Origin: Flavobacteriales bacterium
Lineage (GTDB): Bacteria > Bacteroidota > Bacteroidia > CAIKAF01
DNA: 64,000 bases
Reading direction: 5' to 3'
NCBI GenBank assembly: GCA_025055635.1
Contig: JANWWQ010000002.1
Coordinates: 41,714-105,713 of the forward strand
Program-made: the position numbers and the translations under genes
Notes under the pieces: generated by a model
The model's input: only the letters and a program-made list of their open reading frames with translations
Told to the model about the DNA's origin: nothing
The model's database searches: none
Part shown: positions 31,269 to 41,196 of the stretch, piece after piece
Layout: every line of letters starts with the position of its first letter
Position numbering within the stretch: the stretch's first letter is position 1

Positions 31269-33398
31269 TTACACTTTAACCTTACCTTTTACTTTAGCTA
31301 CCACTTCCTCCTGGACATTGCGAGGTGCTATCTCATAGTGGGAAAATTCCATGCTGGAGGAAGCCCTGCCTGAAGAGAGGGTGCGCAAGGTGGTTACATA
31401 ACCAAACATCTCACTCAAAGGCACTTTAGCCTTAATAACCCGCGCATTGCCTCTGCTGTCCATGCCTTCAATGGTACCGCGCCGTCGGTTCAGGTCGCCC
31501 ACAATGTCGCCCATGTATTCTTCAGGAGTTACCACTTCCAGCTTCATGATAGGTTCCATCAGGACGGGATTGCACTTTGGAAGCGCTTCTCGGAAAGCAT
31601 TTTTGGCACAGATTTCAAAGGATAAAGAGTCCGAATCCACGGGGTGGTAGGAACCATCCAGGAGGGTAACCTTTAACCGGGAAACCGGATAGCCGGCCAA
31701 TACACCGCTGTTCATGGCCTCGCGGAATCCTTTTTCTACGGAAGGAATAAATTCTTTCGGGACGTTCCCTCCTTTGACCACATCAATGAATTCCAGACCG
31801 TCTTTTTCACCGGGTTCAATCCTGACGATAATATCCGCATATTTACCGCGTCCGCCTGTCTGCTTTTTGAAGAGCTCCCTGTGTTCGCAGCTTGAAGTGA
31901 TGGCTTCTTTATAGTTTACTTGGGGAGCCCCCTGGTTACATTCCACTTTGAACTCCCGCTTCAGGCGGTCCAAAATGATTTCAAGGTGCAATTCCCCCAT
32001 TCCGGAAATGACAGTCTGTCCGGATTCCTGGTCAATGTGTACGCGGAAGGTGGGGTCTTCTTCTGCAAGCTTACTGAGTGCCGTGCTGAGTTTATCTAGG
32101 TCAGCCTGTGTTTTGGGTTCAATGGCCAGCCCTATGACCGGTTCGGGGAACTGCATGGCCTCTAAGATTATGGGCGACGATTCGGCACAGAGGGTGTCGC
32201 CGGTGCGGATGTCTTTAAACCCGACGGCCGCACCGATATCCCCGGCTTCAATATAGTCAATGGGGTTTTGCTTATTGGCATGCATTTGAAAGAGACGAGA
32301 TATGCGCTCCTTGTTACCCGTACGCATATTTATTACATAAGAGCCGGCTTCCAGGCGTCCTGAATACATTCTAAAGAAACACAAGCGCCCCACATAAGGA
32401 TCGGTGGCAATTTTGAAAGCCAGTGCAGCCATGGGTTCATCCGGATCAGGCCGGCGCACCTCTTTTTCTCCAGTGTTAGGATTGATACCTTCTATGGCCG
32501 GAATGTCCACAGGAGAGGGAAGGTAACGCATCACTGCATCCAGCATGGTTTGAACACCTTTGTTTTTAAAGGCGGCGCCGCACAGCATGGGTGTGATTTT
32601 CATAGCCAGAGTCCCCTTACGCAAGGCTTGAATGATTTCCTCTTCCGTGATGGAATCGGGGTTTTCAAAATATTTTTCCATCACAGTTTCGTCCAACTCT
32701 GCGACGGTCTCCAGAAGGTGGTGGCGCCATTCTTCCACAACGTCCTTAAGGTCATCAGGGATGGGCACTTCGGTGTAACGTTTGCCTTCCGAGGCCTCAT
32801 CCCAGATGATACCTTTGAGGCTAATGAGGTCTACCACCCCTTTGAAATGTTCTTCTGCACCGATAGGCACCTGCAGGGGCACAGGCTTGGCTCCAAGACG
32901 TTCTTTGACCTGCTGTACAACACTGAAAAAATCTGCTCCGGCACGGTCCATCTTATTTACGAAAGCAATACGAGGCACTTTGTAACGGTCAGCCTGGCGC
33001 CAAACGGTTTCGCTTTGGGGTTCTACACCGCCCACAGCACAAAAGATTGCCACAGCCCCGTCCAGTACGCGGAGAGAGCGCTCCACTTCCACGGTAAAGT
33101 CAACGTGGCCCGGAGTATCAATTATGTTGATTTGATAACGCTTGGACTCAGGGATAGGCTCTCCTTGGCGGGTGGGATAATTCCAATAGCAAGTGGTAGC
33201 TGCTGAGGTGATGGTGATACCGCGTTCCTGTTCCTGGGGCATCCAGTCCATTGTAGCGGTTCCTTCGTGGACCTCACCGATTTTATGGGTTTTTCCAGTA
33301 TAATACAAGATGCGTTCAGTAGTAGTGGTTTTACCCGCATCTATGTGGGCCATGATGCCTATGTTGCGGACGTAGCGAAGGTCTCTCTTTTGGGACAT
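31269..33398 (-). CDS. fusA: elongation factor G
   Basis: [46 protein letters not shown]. Confidence 0.98.
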   Translation of the reverse strand: MSQKRDLRYVRNIGIMAHIDAGKTTTTERILYYTGKTHKIGEVHEGTATMDWMPQEQERGITITSAATTCYWNYPTRQGEPIPESKRYQINIIDTPGHVDFTVEVERSLRVLDGAVAIFCAVGGVEPQSETVWRQADRYKVPRIAFVNKMDRAGADFFSVVQQVKERLGAKPVPLQVPIGAEEHFKGVVDLISLKGIIWDEASEGKRYTEVPIPDDLKDVVEEWRHHLLETVAELDETVMEKYFENPDSITEEEIIQALRKGTLAMKITPMLCGAAFKNKGVQTMLDAVMRYLPSPVDIPAIEGINPNTGEKEVRRPDPDEPMAALAFKIATDPYVGRLCFFRMYSGRLEAGSYVINMRTGNKERISRLFQMHANKQNPIDYIEAGDIGAAVGFKDIRTGDTLCAESSPIILEAMQFPEPVIGLAIEPKTQADLDKLSTALSKLAEEDPTFRVHIDQESGQTVISGMGELHLEIILDRLKREFKVECNQGAPQVNYKEAITSSCEHRELFKKQTGGRGKYADIIVRIEPGEKDGLEFIDVVKGGNVPKEFIPSVEKGFREAMNSGVLAGYPVSRLKVTLLDGSYHPVDSDSLSFEICAKNAFREALPKCNPVLMEPIMKLEVVTPEEYMGDIVGDLNRRRGTIEGMDSRGNARVIKAKVPLSEMFGYVTTLRTLSSGRASSSMEFSHYEIAPRNVQEEVVAKVKGKVKV

Positions 33399-33413
33399 GA
33401 ATCTAAGTATGGA

Positions 33414-33884
33414 TTATTTAAATTTAAAGTGAGAGAAAGCTTTGTTGGCTTCAGCCATGCGGTGGGTATCCTCTTTCTTTTTGAAGGCCCCACCTTCCTG
33501 TTTATAGGCAGCCAGGATTTCATTTGCCAACTTACGGCTCATAGATTTATCGTTTCGGTTGCGCGCTGCCTCTATCAACCATTTCATGGCTAGGGATAGC
33601 TTTCTGGCAGGCCTAATTTCCTGGGGAATCTGATAAGTGGCCCCCCCCACCCTTCGGGAACGAACCTCTACTTGGGGGGTGACGTTTTCCAGCGCTTTTT
33701 TCCACACCTCCAAACCGTTCTCCTGAGTTTTTTGAGCTACTTCCTCAATGGCGGAGTAAAAGATTTTAAAGGCCTTGCTTTTTTTGCCTTCCCGCATTAT
33801 ATTATTAACAAACTTGGTAACCATAGTATCGCCGTATATCGGGTCTGGCTGCACCGGTCGAGGTTTAGGTTTGGCTCTTCTCAT
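33414..33884 (-). CDS. rpsG: 30S ribosomal protein S7
   Basis: [44 protein letters not shown]. Confidence 0.97.
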   Translation of the reverse strand: MRRAKPKPRPVQPDPIYGDTMVTKFVNNIMREGKKSKAFKIFYSAIEEVAQKTQENGLEVWKKALENVTPQVEVRSRRVGGATYQIPQEIRPARKLSLAMKWLIEAARNRNDKSMSRKLANEILAAYKQEGGAFKKKEDTHRMAEANKAFSHFKFK

Positions 33885-33919
33885 TACTCAAACTTCTTTA
33901 AATTAAATTACTAGATATT

Positions 33920-34318
33920 TTATTTCTTGGCTGTTTTAGCTGTGGTGGGTTTTGGTCGTTTGGTTCCGTATTTGCTTCGGCGCTGTTTGCGGCCTTCAAC
34001 TCCTGCCGTATCTAGAGCCCCCCGCACGATGTGATAACGTACGCCTGGTAGGTCCTTAACCCTGCCACCCCTTACAAGAACTATGGAGTGCTCTTGTAGG
34101 TTATGACCCTCTCCAGGAATGTACGCAATCACCTCGGTTCCGTTTGAAAGGCGCACCTTGGCTACCTTTCTTAGGGCCGAGTTTGGCTTTTTGGGCGTAG
34201 TGGTATACACGCGCGTGCACACCCCGCGCTTCTGAGGACAAGAGTCAAGAGCCACAGATTTACTTTTTCTGCGGACCTTTTGACGTCCTTTACGCACCAA
34301 TTGTTGAATGGTAGGCAT
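33920..34318 (-). CDS. rpsL: 30S ribosomal protein S12
   Basis: [57 protein letters not shown]. Confidence 0.98.
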   Translation of the reverse strand: MPTIQQLVRKGRQKVRRKSKSVALDSCPQKRGVCTRVYTTTPKKPNSALRKVAKVRLSNGTEVIAYIPGEGHNLQEHSIVLVRGGRVKDLPGVRYHIVRGALDTAGVEGRKQRRSKYGTKRPKPTTAKTAKK

Positions 34319-34383
34319 TAACTATTTGTTTATTAATTTATTATATAACGGAATCGGGCATTTGCCGCTCAAAAAACGGGTTG

Positions 34384-34391
34384 CAAAGGTA
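34384..34391 (-). promoter_or_regulatory. -7 element (TACCTTTG) of the rpsL-led ribosomal block
   Basis: Exact TAnnTTTG on minus strand, 65 nt before rpsL ATG, with an upstream TTTG at shorter than ideal spacing (about 15 nt). Confidence 0.55.
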
Positions 34392-34471
34392 CGATTTTTT
34401 CAAATCCAAACCTATCCTCAGGTGTTTGGATGGGCAGAATTTTTTCTTACCAACCCATAAATCCTTTCGGA

Positions 34472-35308
34472 TTACTTGAGCTCCTGCCGCATGTAATTTT
34501 CAGGTATATTAAAAGGAAAATCCAGCTCCAGAGGAAATTCTGCCTTATGGTATTGCATCTGAAGTTGCACCCAGAATGTGTCTGATTGTAATTTAATATC
34601 TTGGTTAAGGGCAAGCGGACAGGGGCCTTCCAGGAAATTTTTTTCCTCGCGTCGGAGTTCAAGGATGCGGTGTTTCTTTAAATCGTATAGGATCATGCGA
34701 ACCACTTTATAGTGGTGGGGACTAATCCACAGGGCCTGAAGGAACGGTTTACTCCAGAGAGATTCGGCAAGGTGCTTTTCACTTATAAGTCGATCAAAAC
34801 TTTTATAATCCAAAGGACATAAGAAAAACAATCCGTTTTTTACTTGTAACTGGTATTCCGAGCGTGGATGCATGAAAAAGGGCTCTGAGAGCAGAAGGGA
34901 CTGGAGCAAGTGAAAATCCAATGGGAAGTCGGCATAGTCCGAAAACACTAAATAATTGCCGGATAAATATTCTTTAGAGACATAATTAATAATCTGGGCT
35001 GTTGGAACCGTAGCCATGAATCTCACCAATTCAATACCGAGAGCAGGCTGAACGCTGGCCCAGATGATGCTGTCTCTTTGAAGGCGAAGGCGTCCCTTGA
35101 AGGATGTTGCGGGATGTTTTTTGCTTTTAGCGGAAGCCGTGAAACGGGCGGAAAAGAAAAAGGGCGGGCATTGGGCGGAGTCGATTCTTCCCCAGAAAGT
35201 GGCGAGGTTAATGTCCCGTAGTTCGGCCCGTGACAGACCTTTTTCAGTAGATTTACAGGCTACCATCACGCTGCACAGCGTCCCGACGGTTGCCAGCCAT
35301 TTCCTCAT
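34472..35308 (-). CDS. DUF4292-like lipoprotein
   Basis: Signal/lipobox-like MRKWLATVGTLCSVMVACKS; beta-rich sequence; overlaps the TPR gene by 4 nt. Confidence 0.6.
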   Translation of the reverse strand: MRKWLATVGTLCSVMVACKSTEKGLSRAELRDINLATFWGRIDSAQCPPFFFSARFTASAKSKKHPATSFKGRLRLQRDSIIWASVQPALGIELVRFMATVPTAQIINYVSKEYLSGNYLVFSDYADFPLDFHLLQSLLLSEPFFMHPRSEYQLQVKNGLFFLCPLDYKSFDRLISEKHLAESLWSKPFLQALWISPHHYKVVRMILYDLKKHRILELRREEKNFLEGPCPLALNQDIKLQSDTFWVQLQMQYHKAEFPLELDFPFNIPENYMRQELK

Positions 35309-37017
35309 GGTTTCTGTTCTCTTAGCTTGTGCTGTAGTGAGTAGGATAGAGGAGCCAGCTGGAGGCCACGTTCGTATAAACGGACGGCTTCGGCCTTAAG
35401 CCCCGACTTAAGGAGCGCATCGCCCATGACTTCTAAGGTGAGGGGACCCAGATACAAACCTGAGTGGTTTAACTTTTCTATTTCGTTCAAGATTTGCGTT
35501 GCGTTTTGGGGGCCTGCGAAACAGTAGGTTTTAACAGCCTGGGCCAGCGGACTGGAAGCGGGCCATTCAGCGGTGTTGAAATTTTGATAGTCCTTGCCTG
35601 AGGCGCATAAAAGTCGGGCTTTCCAGACCCTAGCCCCGCGGTTTTGCTCATCCAGAAGGAGGGCTTGGTCTAGAAGGTCTAAAGCTTCCGGAAGCCGGTT
35701 CTGTAAAAACATCCATTCAGCTTTCACTGTGAGCCAGCGGGAACGGAGGGGAGGATTATCCTCTACAGCCCATTCACAGGTTGTCAGTACTTGTTCCGAT
35801 AAGGAAAAATCCCCCATCCTAAGGTATGCCATTGCTTTGGTAAGTAAAGGCTCCACCGCCACAGGGTTGAGGGTATACACGGTATCGGCGTAGGCAATGG
35901 CCTGCGGAAATTTTCCTGTTTCCATACAGAGAAAAAGAATTTGCCGCCACAGGGGAAAGCGTGATTTATCGTAAGTGACAGCTTTTTGATAGGCCTGGAG
36001 GGCAGCAGGGTAGTTTTCCCGTTGCATGAAATAATCTCCTTCGGCTGAATATACCCTGGCTTCTTCGGGATATTCTTCCTTTAGGATTTGCAAAAGGGGG
36101 AGGAGGGTGTCAGGTTTCCAGAGCATAAAAGTCTGATTTTCCAAAAGACCCAACAAGGCCATCATTTTCTCATCCAGAGAAAGGGTGGGGTTGCGAAAGG
36201 CCTTTCCAAGCCATCGGATGGCCAGGGGAAAGTCTTTTGATTCTAGGGCATAGTAAGCTAACGCTAGTTGGGCCTGGGGATGAAGGCTGTCTAAACGCAG
36301 AGCTTGCCGCAAGTGCTCAAGAGCGCAAGGCTGATCGCCTAAAGCCCGGCAGGCGTCAGAAGCCATGCCATGATACCGGGCGCTTTGCGGATTTATTTGC
36401 AAAAGCTTATAGGCGGTCCGATAAGCCTCCTTATAGCGGCCTTCCTTCATGAATAGTCCATAAATGCGTACCAAAGCCGCTGTTGTTTTTCCAGGTTGGG
36501 CCTCCAATTTTTCAAGATTTTTCAAGGCTTCGGTCATCTTGAACATCCGTATTTGGAGGTCTGCCAGGTCCTCCAGGTATTCAGTGTGTTGGGGGAACCT
36601 CTCCACCATTTCTTGGTATTGCGCTTCGGCTTCCTTGTACATTTTTAGTTCCAATAAGAGTTCCGCTAGAAACTGGTGATAAAATTTGTTTGAGGGGTCA
36701 TAGTGCACAGCTCGGCGGGCCGATTCTAGGGCATCGGTATATAGCCCTAGAACACGGCTGACCTCGGCCAGCCTGAAATGCCCTTCGGCAATGTGGGGAT
36801 ATTGCTGTGTGAAGCGTAAGAGCAATATACGGCTCTCGGAGTAATACCCCAAAATGGATTGGGTAAGGGCGTCCACAAGTTCGTTTTGAATCTGGGTCTG
36901 GATTTCCGAATGGTTTTCCTGTTTACGCGGGAGGGATTTATGCTTTTGAGACAGGGCGGGAAACCATCCAAATAGCACGCTGAACACGCCTACGCCAAAG
37001 GCCTTCATCCCTCCCAT
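35305..37017 (-). CDS. tetratricopeptide repeat protein
   Basis: Multiple TPR units (e.g. AEGHFRLAEVSRVLGLYTDALESARRAVHYDPS, PQAQLALAYYALESKDFPLAIRWLGKA). Confidence 0.85.
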   Translation of the reverse strand: MGGMKAFGVGVFSVLFGWFPALSQKHKSLPRKQENHSEIQTQIQNELVDALTQSILGYYSESRILLLRFTQQYPHIAEGHFRLAEVSRVLGLYTDALESARRAVHYDPSNKFYHQFLAELLLELKMYKEAEAQYQEMVERFPQHTEYLEDLADLQIRMFKMTEALKNLEKLEAQPGKTTAALVRIYGLFMKEGRYKEAYRTAYKLLQINPQSARYHGMASDACRALGDQPCALEHLRQALRLDSLHPQAQLALAYYALESKDFPLAIRWLGKAFRNPTLSLDEKMMALLGLLENQTFMLWKPDTLLPLLQILKEEYPEEARVYSAEGDYFMQRENYPAALQAYQKAVTYDKSRFPLWRQILFLCMETGKFPQAIAYADTVYTLNPVAVEPLLTKAMAYLRMGDFSLSEQVLTTCEWAVEDNPPLRSRWLTVKAEWMFLQNRLPEALDLLDQALLLDEQNRGARVWKARLLCASGKDYQNFNTAEWPASSPLAQAVKTYCFAGPQNATQILNEIEKLNHSGLYLGPLTLEVMGDALLKSGLKAEAVRLYERGLQLAPLSYSLQHKLREQKP

Positions 37018-37021
37018 GCTG

Positions 37022-37029
37022 CAAAGCTA
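37022..37029 (-). promoter_or_regulatory. -7 element (TAGCTTTG) of the TPR gene
   Basis: Exact TAnnTTTG on minus strand, 4 nt before ATG 37017. Confidence 0.5.
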
Positions 37030-37051
37030 AGGTTTCACGACCTTTGTGTCT

Positions 37052-38113
37052 GTGGTGGCCAGTGACCCTGCAGAACCCAGCCATCTTTCAGCCCCGTTAC
37101 CCTACTTAATCGTGGGTGGAGGAGTGGCCGGCATCTGCCTCGCTTTACATCTCCAAGAGTATGGGGTTCCTGTGCGGGTGGCTGATTTGCCCCATCAGAA
37201 TGTGTCATCCCGGAAGGCTGCAGGTCTTGTTAATCCTTTTATTATTAAGCGATACGCTCTGAGTTGGAAGGGGGTTGAGGCCTACGCTTATGCCCATGAA
37301 TTTTATGTAAAACTGGAAAAGCTCACTTCCAAGAAAATCCTAGAAACTCCAGCTGTTTATCGGCTTTTCCCAAATTCACAAATCCTGAGCGAATGGGAAA
37401 AAATCCGAGCTTCCCGCCCTGACTTACAGATGTTCATGGGTGTTCCAGAAAATGCCTTTATACTGGGAAAGACAATTCACCGGGCTGCGGTGCCGTGCGT
37501 TTTCAGAGTAAGAACAAAAGATTTCTTTGCATCTGCAGCGCAGATTTTAAATGATTGTCTGAGGGAAGAGTATATAAGTCCCTCGTTATTAGTTCCTATG
37601 CCATGCGGCTGGCGGTATAAGTCGGACCTCTTCAAAGGAGTGATTTTTTGCCAGGGGCCGGCCCTTAAGGACAACCCATTTTTTAATGGTTCTTTCTTGA
37701 GGCCTTGCAAAGGACAATGGTTGCGATGTGTAAATCCAGGCCTTCAGGAGGCCTATTTGTCGGGCATTTTTTTAATCCCTGAGGAGCCTTCCATTTTGTG
37801 GGTAGGGTCCACCTATGAATTTTCTTTTGCGGATCCATACCCTGATGAAGCGGGCAGGATGCGTCTTTCCAGAGAATTTGAACGTATGACCGGTCGTCGG
37901 CCTGAGGTTGTTGAAGCACAGGCTGGTATCCGGGCCACTACGAAGGACCGCCGTCCTGTTCTGGGTTCTCACCCATCGTACCCGGGCCTTTTTATTTTCA
38001 ACGGCCTGGGTTCCAGAGGTTTTTTATTGGCTCCTTACCTGGCCCAAAAAATCAGCCGGCACATCCTTTTTGGCGAAAGGCTGCCGGCTGAGGTGTCTTT
38101 TGGGCGCTTGTAG
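37052..38113 (+). CDS. FAD-dependent oxidoreductase (DadA/glycine oxidase-like)
   Basis: N-terminal YLIVGGGVAGICLALHL dinucleotide-binding motif, C-terminal GIRATTKDRRPVLG...FNGLGSRGFLLAPYLA. Start placed at GTG 37052, 5 nt after GACCTTTG. Confidence 0.8.
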   Translation: MVASDPAEPSHLSAPLPYLIVGGGVAGICLALHLQEYGVPVRVADLPHQNVSSRKAAGLVNPFIIKRYALSWKGVEAYAYAHEFYVKLEKLTSKKILETPAVYRLFPNSQILSEWEKIRASRPDLQMFMGVPENAFILGKTIHRAAVPCVFRVRTKDFFASAAQILNDCLREEYISPSLLVPMPCGWRYKSDLFKGVIFCQGPALKDNPFFNGSFLRPCKGQWLRCVNPGLQEAYLSGIFLIPEEPSILWVGSTYEFSFADPYPDEAGRMRLSREFERMTGRRPEVVEAQAGIRATTKDRRPVLGSHPSYPGLFIFNGLGSRGFLLAPYLAQKISRHILFGERLPAEVSFGRL

Positions 38114-38125
38114 GACAGGGTTTTT

Positions 38126-40978
38126 TTAAGGCTTCACAAATTTTCCCCGGGTCTGTATGCCGTTGGTGAGGTTAACCAAATTGATACAGTAAACGCCTGA
38201 AGCCAAAGGCCGTACGTCCACATTCAAAAGGTCGTGGATGGTCTGACCCCGTAACACTTCCTTTCCGTTCATGTCCATCACCGTGTAGTTCCAGCGACCT
38301 TGGGAAGGCATCACCACATGGACCACATCGCTGGAGGGATTGGGATATATCAACAAGTCACTGGCAGTGGTAGGGTTAGAAGCCGGCGGCAGATTGACCA
38401 AGTTCCCCTTAAACACGGGTAACTTAAGATGGGTGGGATGCTCCGGGGAGAAATGTACACGGTTTACAGCAATGCGGGGCGCCATCTCTACTCCCATGTA
38501 ATTATAAGTACGGCCATCCCCTGGGCTGCGACGGAAAAATTCCCCGGGCATGATTGGCAGGTTAGCATCTGACTGGAAACGTCTGTAGTTACTGCTGCTG
38601 ATGAGCACTTTCATTTTGTGTCCCTTGCCAAAAACATAGGCAATGGGGAACATCTGGAAATGAAATTCATAGATTTGACCTATTTCAATATTGTCCCAGG
38701 GAGCATTATCATTTTCCTGGCCCATGGCTATGCTTTTGGCATAGTGACGGGCTCGGGCATTGACACCTCCTTCAATGACGTAGAATTGGCGACCATCGGG
38801 GTACACATCCACAATCCGCACATAAAATTCCGTGCTGGTGGGCCCGCTGGTAAGCCCGGCCGGGTTGCTTTTGGCATAGAGCACCGCCTGAGGGAAGCCA
38901 ATAATGCTTAGAGGCTCCTGCAACACTTCGGTTTCAAACTGAATTACACCTGGATGATCCATCGTGTACTTGGCCCAAGGTACCAGGTCACATTGGCCTT
39001 GGGTCACCTTGCTGCCGTCGGGAAACTTTTCAATCATGTTTCCCCCGCCCACAGTGCGTACTGGATTATCAGGGTCGTGTAAAATCATCTTGTAACCCTC
39101 GTCATGGGTGGGAGGAGACTGGTCCACGCGACCGTTCTGATGTAAATAAAAATTTTGCCACTCAATATCCTCTTTCAGCGGGAAGGTATCGGCTTCAAAC
39201 CAGTAGTTGCCAATGTTAGCATTCTCAGGAATACCATCGTTCACGGGACCTATCAGGTAAAAACGGACATCCTTCACCTGGCGAAAATCCTTGTAAGGAA
39301 TTGGGGTGATTTGTCCCCCATCAAATTCCGGGATGACGGGAGAACCGAGGGCTGGTACATCCACAGTGAAGTCAAGTTCATTATTCAATAAATTTTCTTT
39401 CACTTTGATGGGAACATCTTGAAGGCCCCCTACGCCATTAAGGAAATTGAGCAAGTCGGTGAAACTGAGTAAATAATCCTCACTTGGAATCTTCACAGAA
39501 ACGATGCCTAGGTTAATCCAGGAGTTAGATTTAGGCAGGCGGGCCTTAGGTTCGCCTAAAAAATAGGCACTGTCATAATTCAGATTGTAACGGAACCAGC
39601 TTATCACTTCGCTGTTGATGGCCTTAGAGATGGGCAGATTATCAGAGCTGAAATCATCCAGGGCAAAACCGATGATGTCAGCCACGTTGGGGGGATAAGT
39701 GATATCACAGGTGGTACGGGCGCCTACCGTTTGATGGGCCCAGGGCCCGATGACAAGTTTCTGAAGGTATTTGGCTTTTCCATTGGGGTTAAGATGTTTT
39801 TTCATGAAGGCCCACGTTTCAATTTGACCATCGGTAAAAATATCCCACCAACCGGTGAGGTGATAAGCAGGCACCTCCATGTTTGTGTAGCGGCTGAAGC
39901 CGCCATTAGGATCGCTTTCTCCCAGGGCATTTACAGGAGCCCGCGAAGCGTCCATGTCTGCGCGCCCTATTGAATTCGGGTAATATCCAGCAGGCCCACC
40001 TCCGTATCGGATTGTGGAGAAGTGATCAATTGCTCTTCTGGCGGCTTCAAACTTATTGGGCAAACCATAATCAGCCGCAGTATGAATGTTATTATCCAAA
40101 CTGCTGTCAATATCAATGAGGTCGTCATTGCAGCCGGTGAAAATCATACCTTTCAGCCATCCGTTCACTAGCTGATCCCTGAAACATCCGTTGTGATATC
40201 CGGTGCTTTTGTAGAATTCCTGGGTGGCCACAATGGGCAAAAGGCACTTGAGACCGGGTTGGGAAGGATCTATTTTCCGGGCGGCCGCTGCCTGGTATTG
40301 GCTATATCCCATTGCCGAAGCTCCAAACATGCCTACGCGGCCATTACAAAGTTTATCGGTGGTTTCTTTTATTCCGTCGCCATCCAAATCGTATTGCCAA
40401 TCCAAGTTTAGGAGACCTTGAATGGTATTATAGCCATCTTCGTGGTTATTGGCATTGGCGGGATCGTCCAAAGGTCTTATATCCAGAATATGCCCATGGT
40501 TGGGATGGTATGGCCCCTTTTTCCAGCTATCGCTATGAAGAGGAAAGTATACCCCCTCAGAAGTATATCGGCCTCTATTATCCTGCACGGCATATACGTA
40601 GCCCAACAGACAAACGGGCACCGCAGTCTCGTCAAAATCTCCGATACCATAGGGCATCCGCATAAGTATTAATGGTAGCTTGAAAGGATTGGGATTTGGC
40701 TGCCCGTTTACCTGGTCGTATACGAGGATTTGCTGGCCGCGCGGTAACACAGGTAATTTAAAGGTCTGGTTGATGATGGGTACCTGAATATCCACCAACA
40801 CGCAATCTTGCAGAATAGGTTGATAGATATCCGTCGTTAAGCGTATCCCATCAGGCATGGGTAAGAGAACTCTTGTTTTGGTCACCAGTTCCTTGATGTC
40901 GTCAATTTTCCCATTGAGCACTTGACCGAAGGCGGGTACGTAAAAAACGAGGGAGACAAGAAGTAGGAATCTTTTCAT
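38126..40978 (-). CDS. CocE/NonD-family (X-Pro dipeptidyl-peptidase-like) hydrolase with T9SS type A sorting domain
   Basis: N-terminal signal; VLLPMPDGIRLTTDIYQP, RMPYGIGDFDE, GRVGMFGASAMGYSQYQAA; C-terminal LLIYPNPSSDVVHVVMP...MDMNGKEVLRGQT...LASGVYCINLVN. Confidence 0.87.
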   Translation of the reverse strand: MKRFLLLVSLVFYVPAFGQVLNGKIDDIKELVTKTRVLLPMPDGIRLTTDIYQPILQDCVLVDIQVPIINQTFKLPVLPRGQQILVYDQVNGQPNPNPFKLPLILMRMPYGIGDFDETAVPVCLLGYVYAVQDNRGRYTSEGVYFPLHSDSWKKGPYHPNHGHILDIRPLDDPANANNHEDGYNTIQGLLNLDWQYDLDGDGIKETTDKLCNGRVGMFGASAMGYSQYQAAAARKIDPSQPGLKCLLPIVATQEFYKSTGYHNGCFRDQLVNGWLKGMIFTGCNDDLIDIDSSLDNNIHTAADYGLPNKFEAARRAIDHFSTIRYGGGPAGYYPNSIGRADMDASRAPVNALGESDPNGGFSRYTNMEVPAYHLTGWWDIFTDGQIETWAFMKKHLNPNGKAKYLQKLVIGPWAHQTVGARTTCDITYPPNVADIIGFALDDFSSDNLPISKAINSEVISWFRYNLNYDSAYFLGEPKARLPKSNSWINLGIVSVKIPSEDYLLSFTDLLNFLNGVGGLQDVPIKVKENLLNNELDFTVDVPALGSPVIPEFDGGQITPIPYKDFRQVKDVRFYLIGPVNDGIPENANIGNYWFEADTFPLKEDIEWQNFYLHQNGRVDQSPPTHDEGYKMILHDPDNPVRTVGGGNMIEKFPDGSKVTQGQCDLVPWAKYTMDHPGVIQFETEVLQEPLSIIGFPQAVLYAKSNPAGLTSGPTSTEFYVRIVDVYPDGRQFYVIEGGVNARARHYAKSIAMGQENDNAPWDNIEIGQIYEFHFQMFPIAYVFGKGHKMKVLISSSNYRRFQSDANLPIMPGEFFRRSPGDGRTYNYMGVEMAPRIAVNRVHFSPEHPTHLKLPVFKGNLVNLPPASNPTTASDLLIYPNPSSDVVHVVMPSQGRWNYTVMDMNGKEVLRGQTIHDLLNVDVRPLASGVYCINLVNLTNGIQTRGKFVKP

Positions 40979-41089
40979 ATGAGCAAAGCTTATTCAGGCC
41001 GAAAGTAAAAAAAAAAATTACAAAAATTTTTTTGGGATTATTTGCAACCCCTTCCGAAAAATTTCGTTCTCAAAAATGGAGTAGTCATT

Positions 41090-41119
41090 TTATTTTTGTA
41101 CAATTTATTTTTGTACAAT
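41090..41119. repeat. perfect tandem duplication of 15-bp unit TTATTTTTGTACAAT (x2)
   Basis: 41090-41104 and 41105-41119 identical; each contains TATTTTTG and the palindrome TTGTACAA. Confidence 0.95.
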
Positions 41120-41196
41120 GAAAATTTAGCCTATCGCCCACTGATACCTTAATACGGCATTAAATACTGGATTTTTACCCTCTTACAGTTGGGCCT

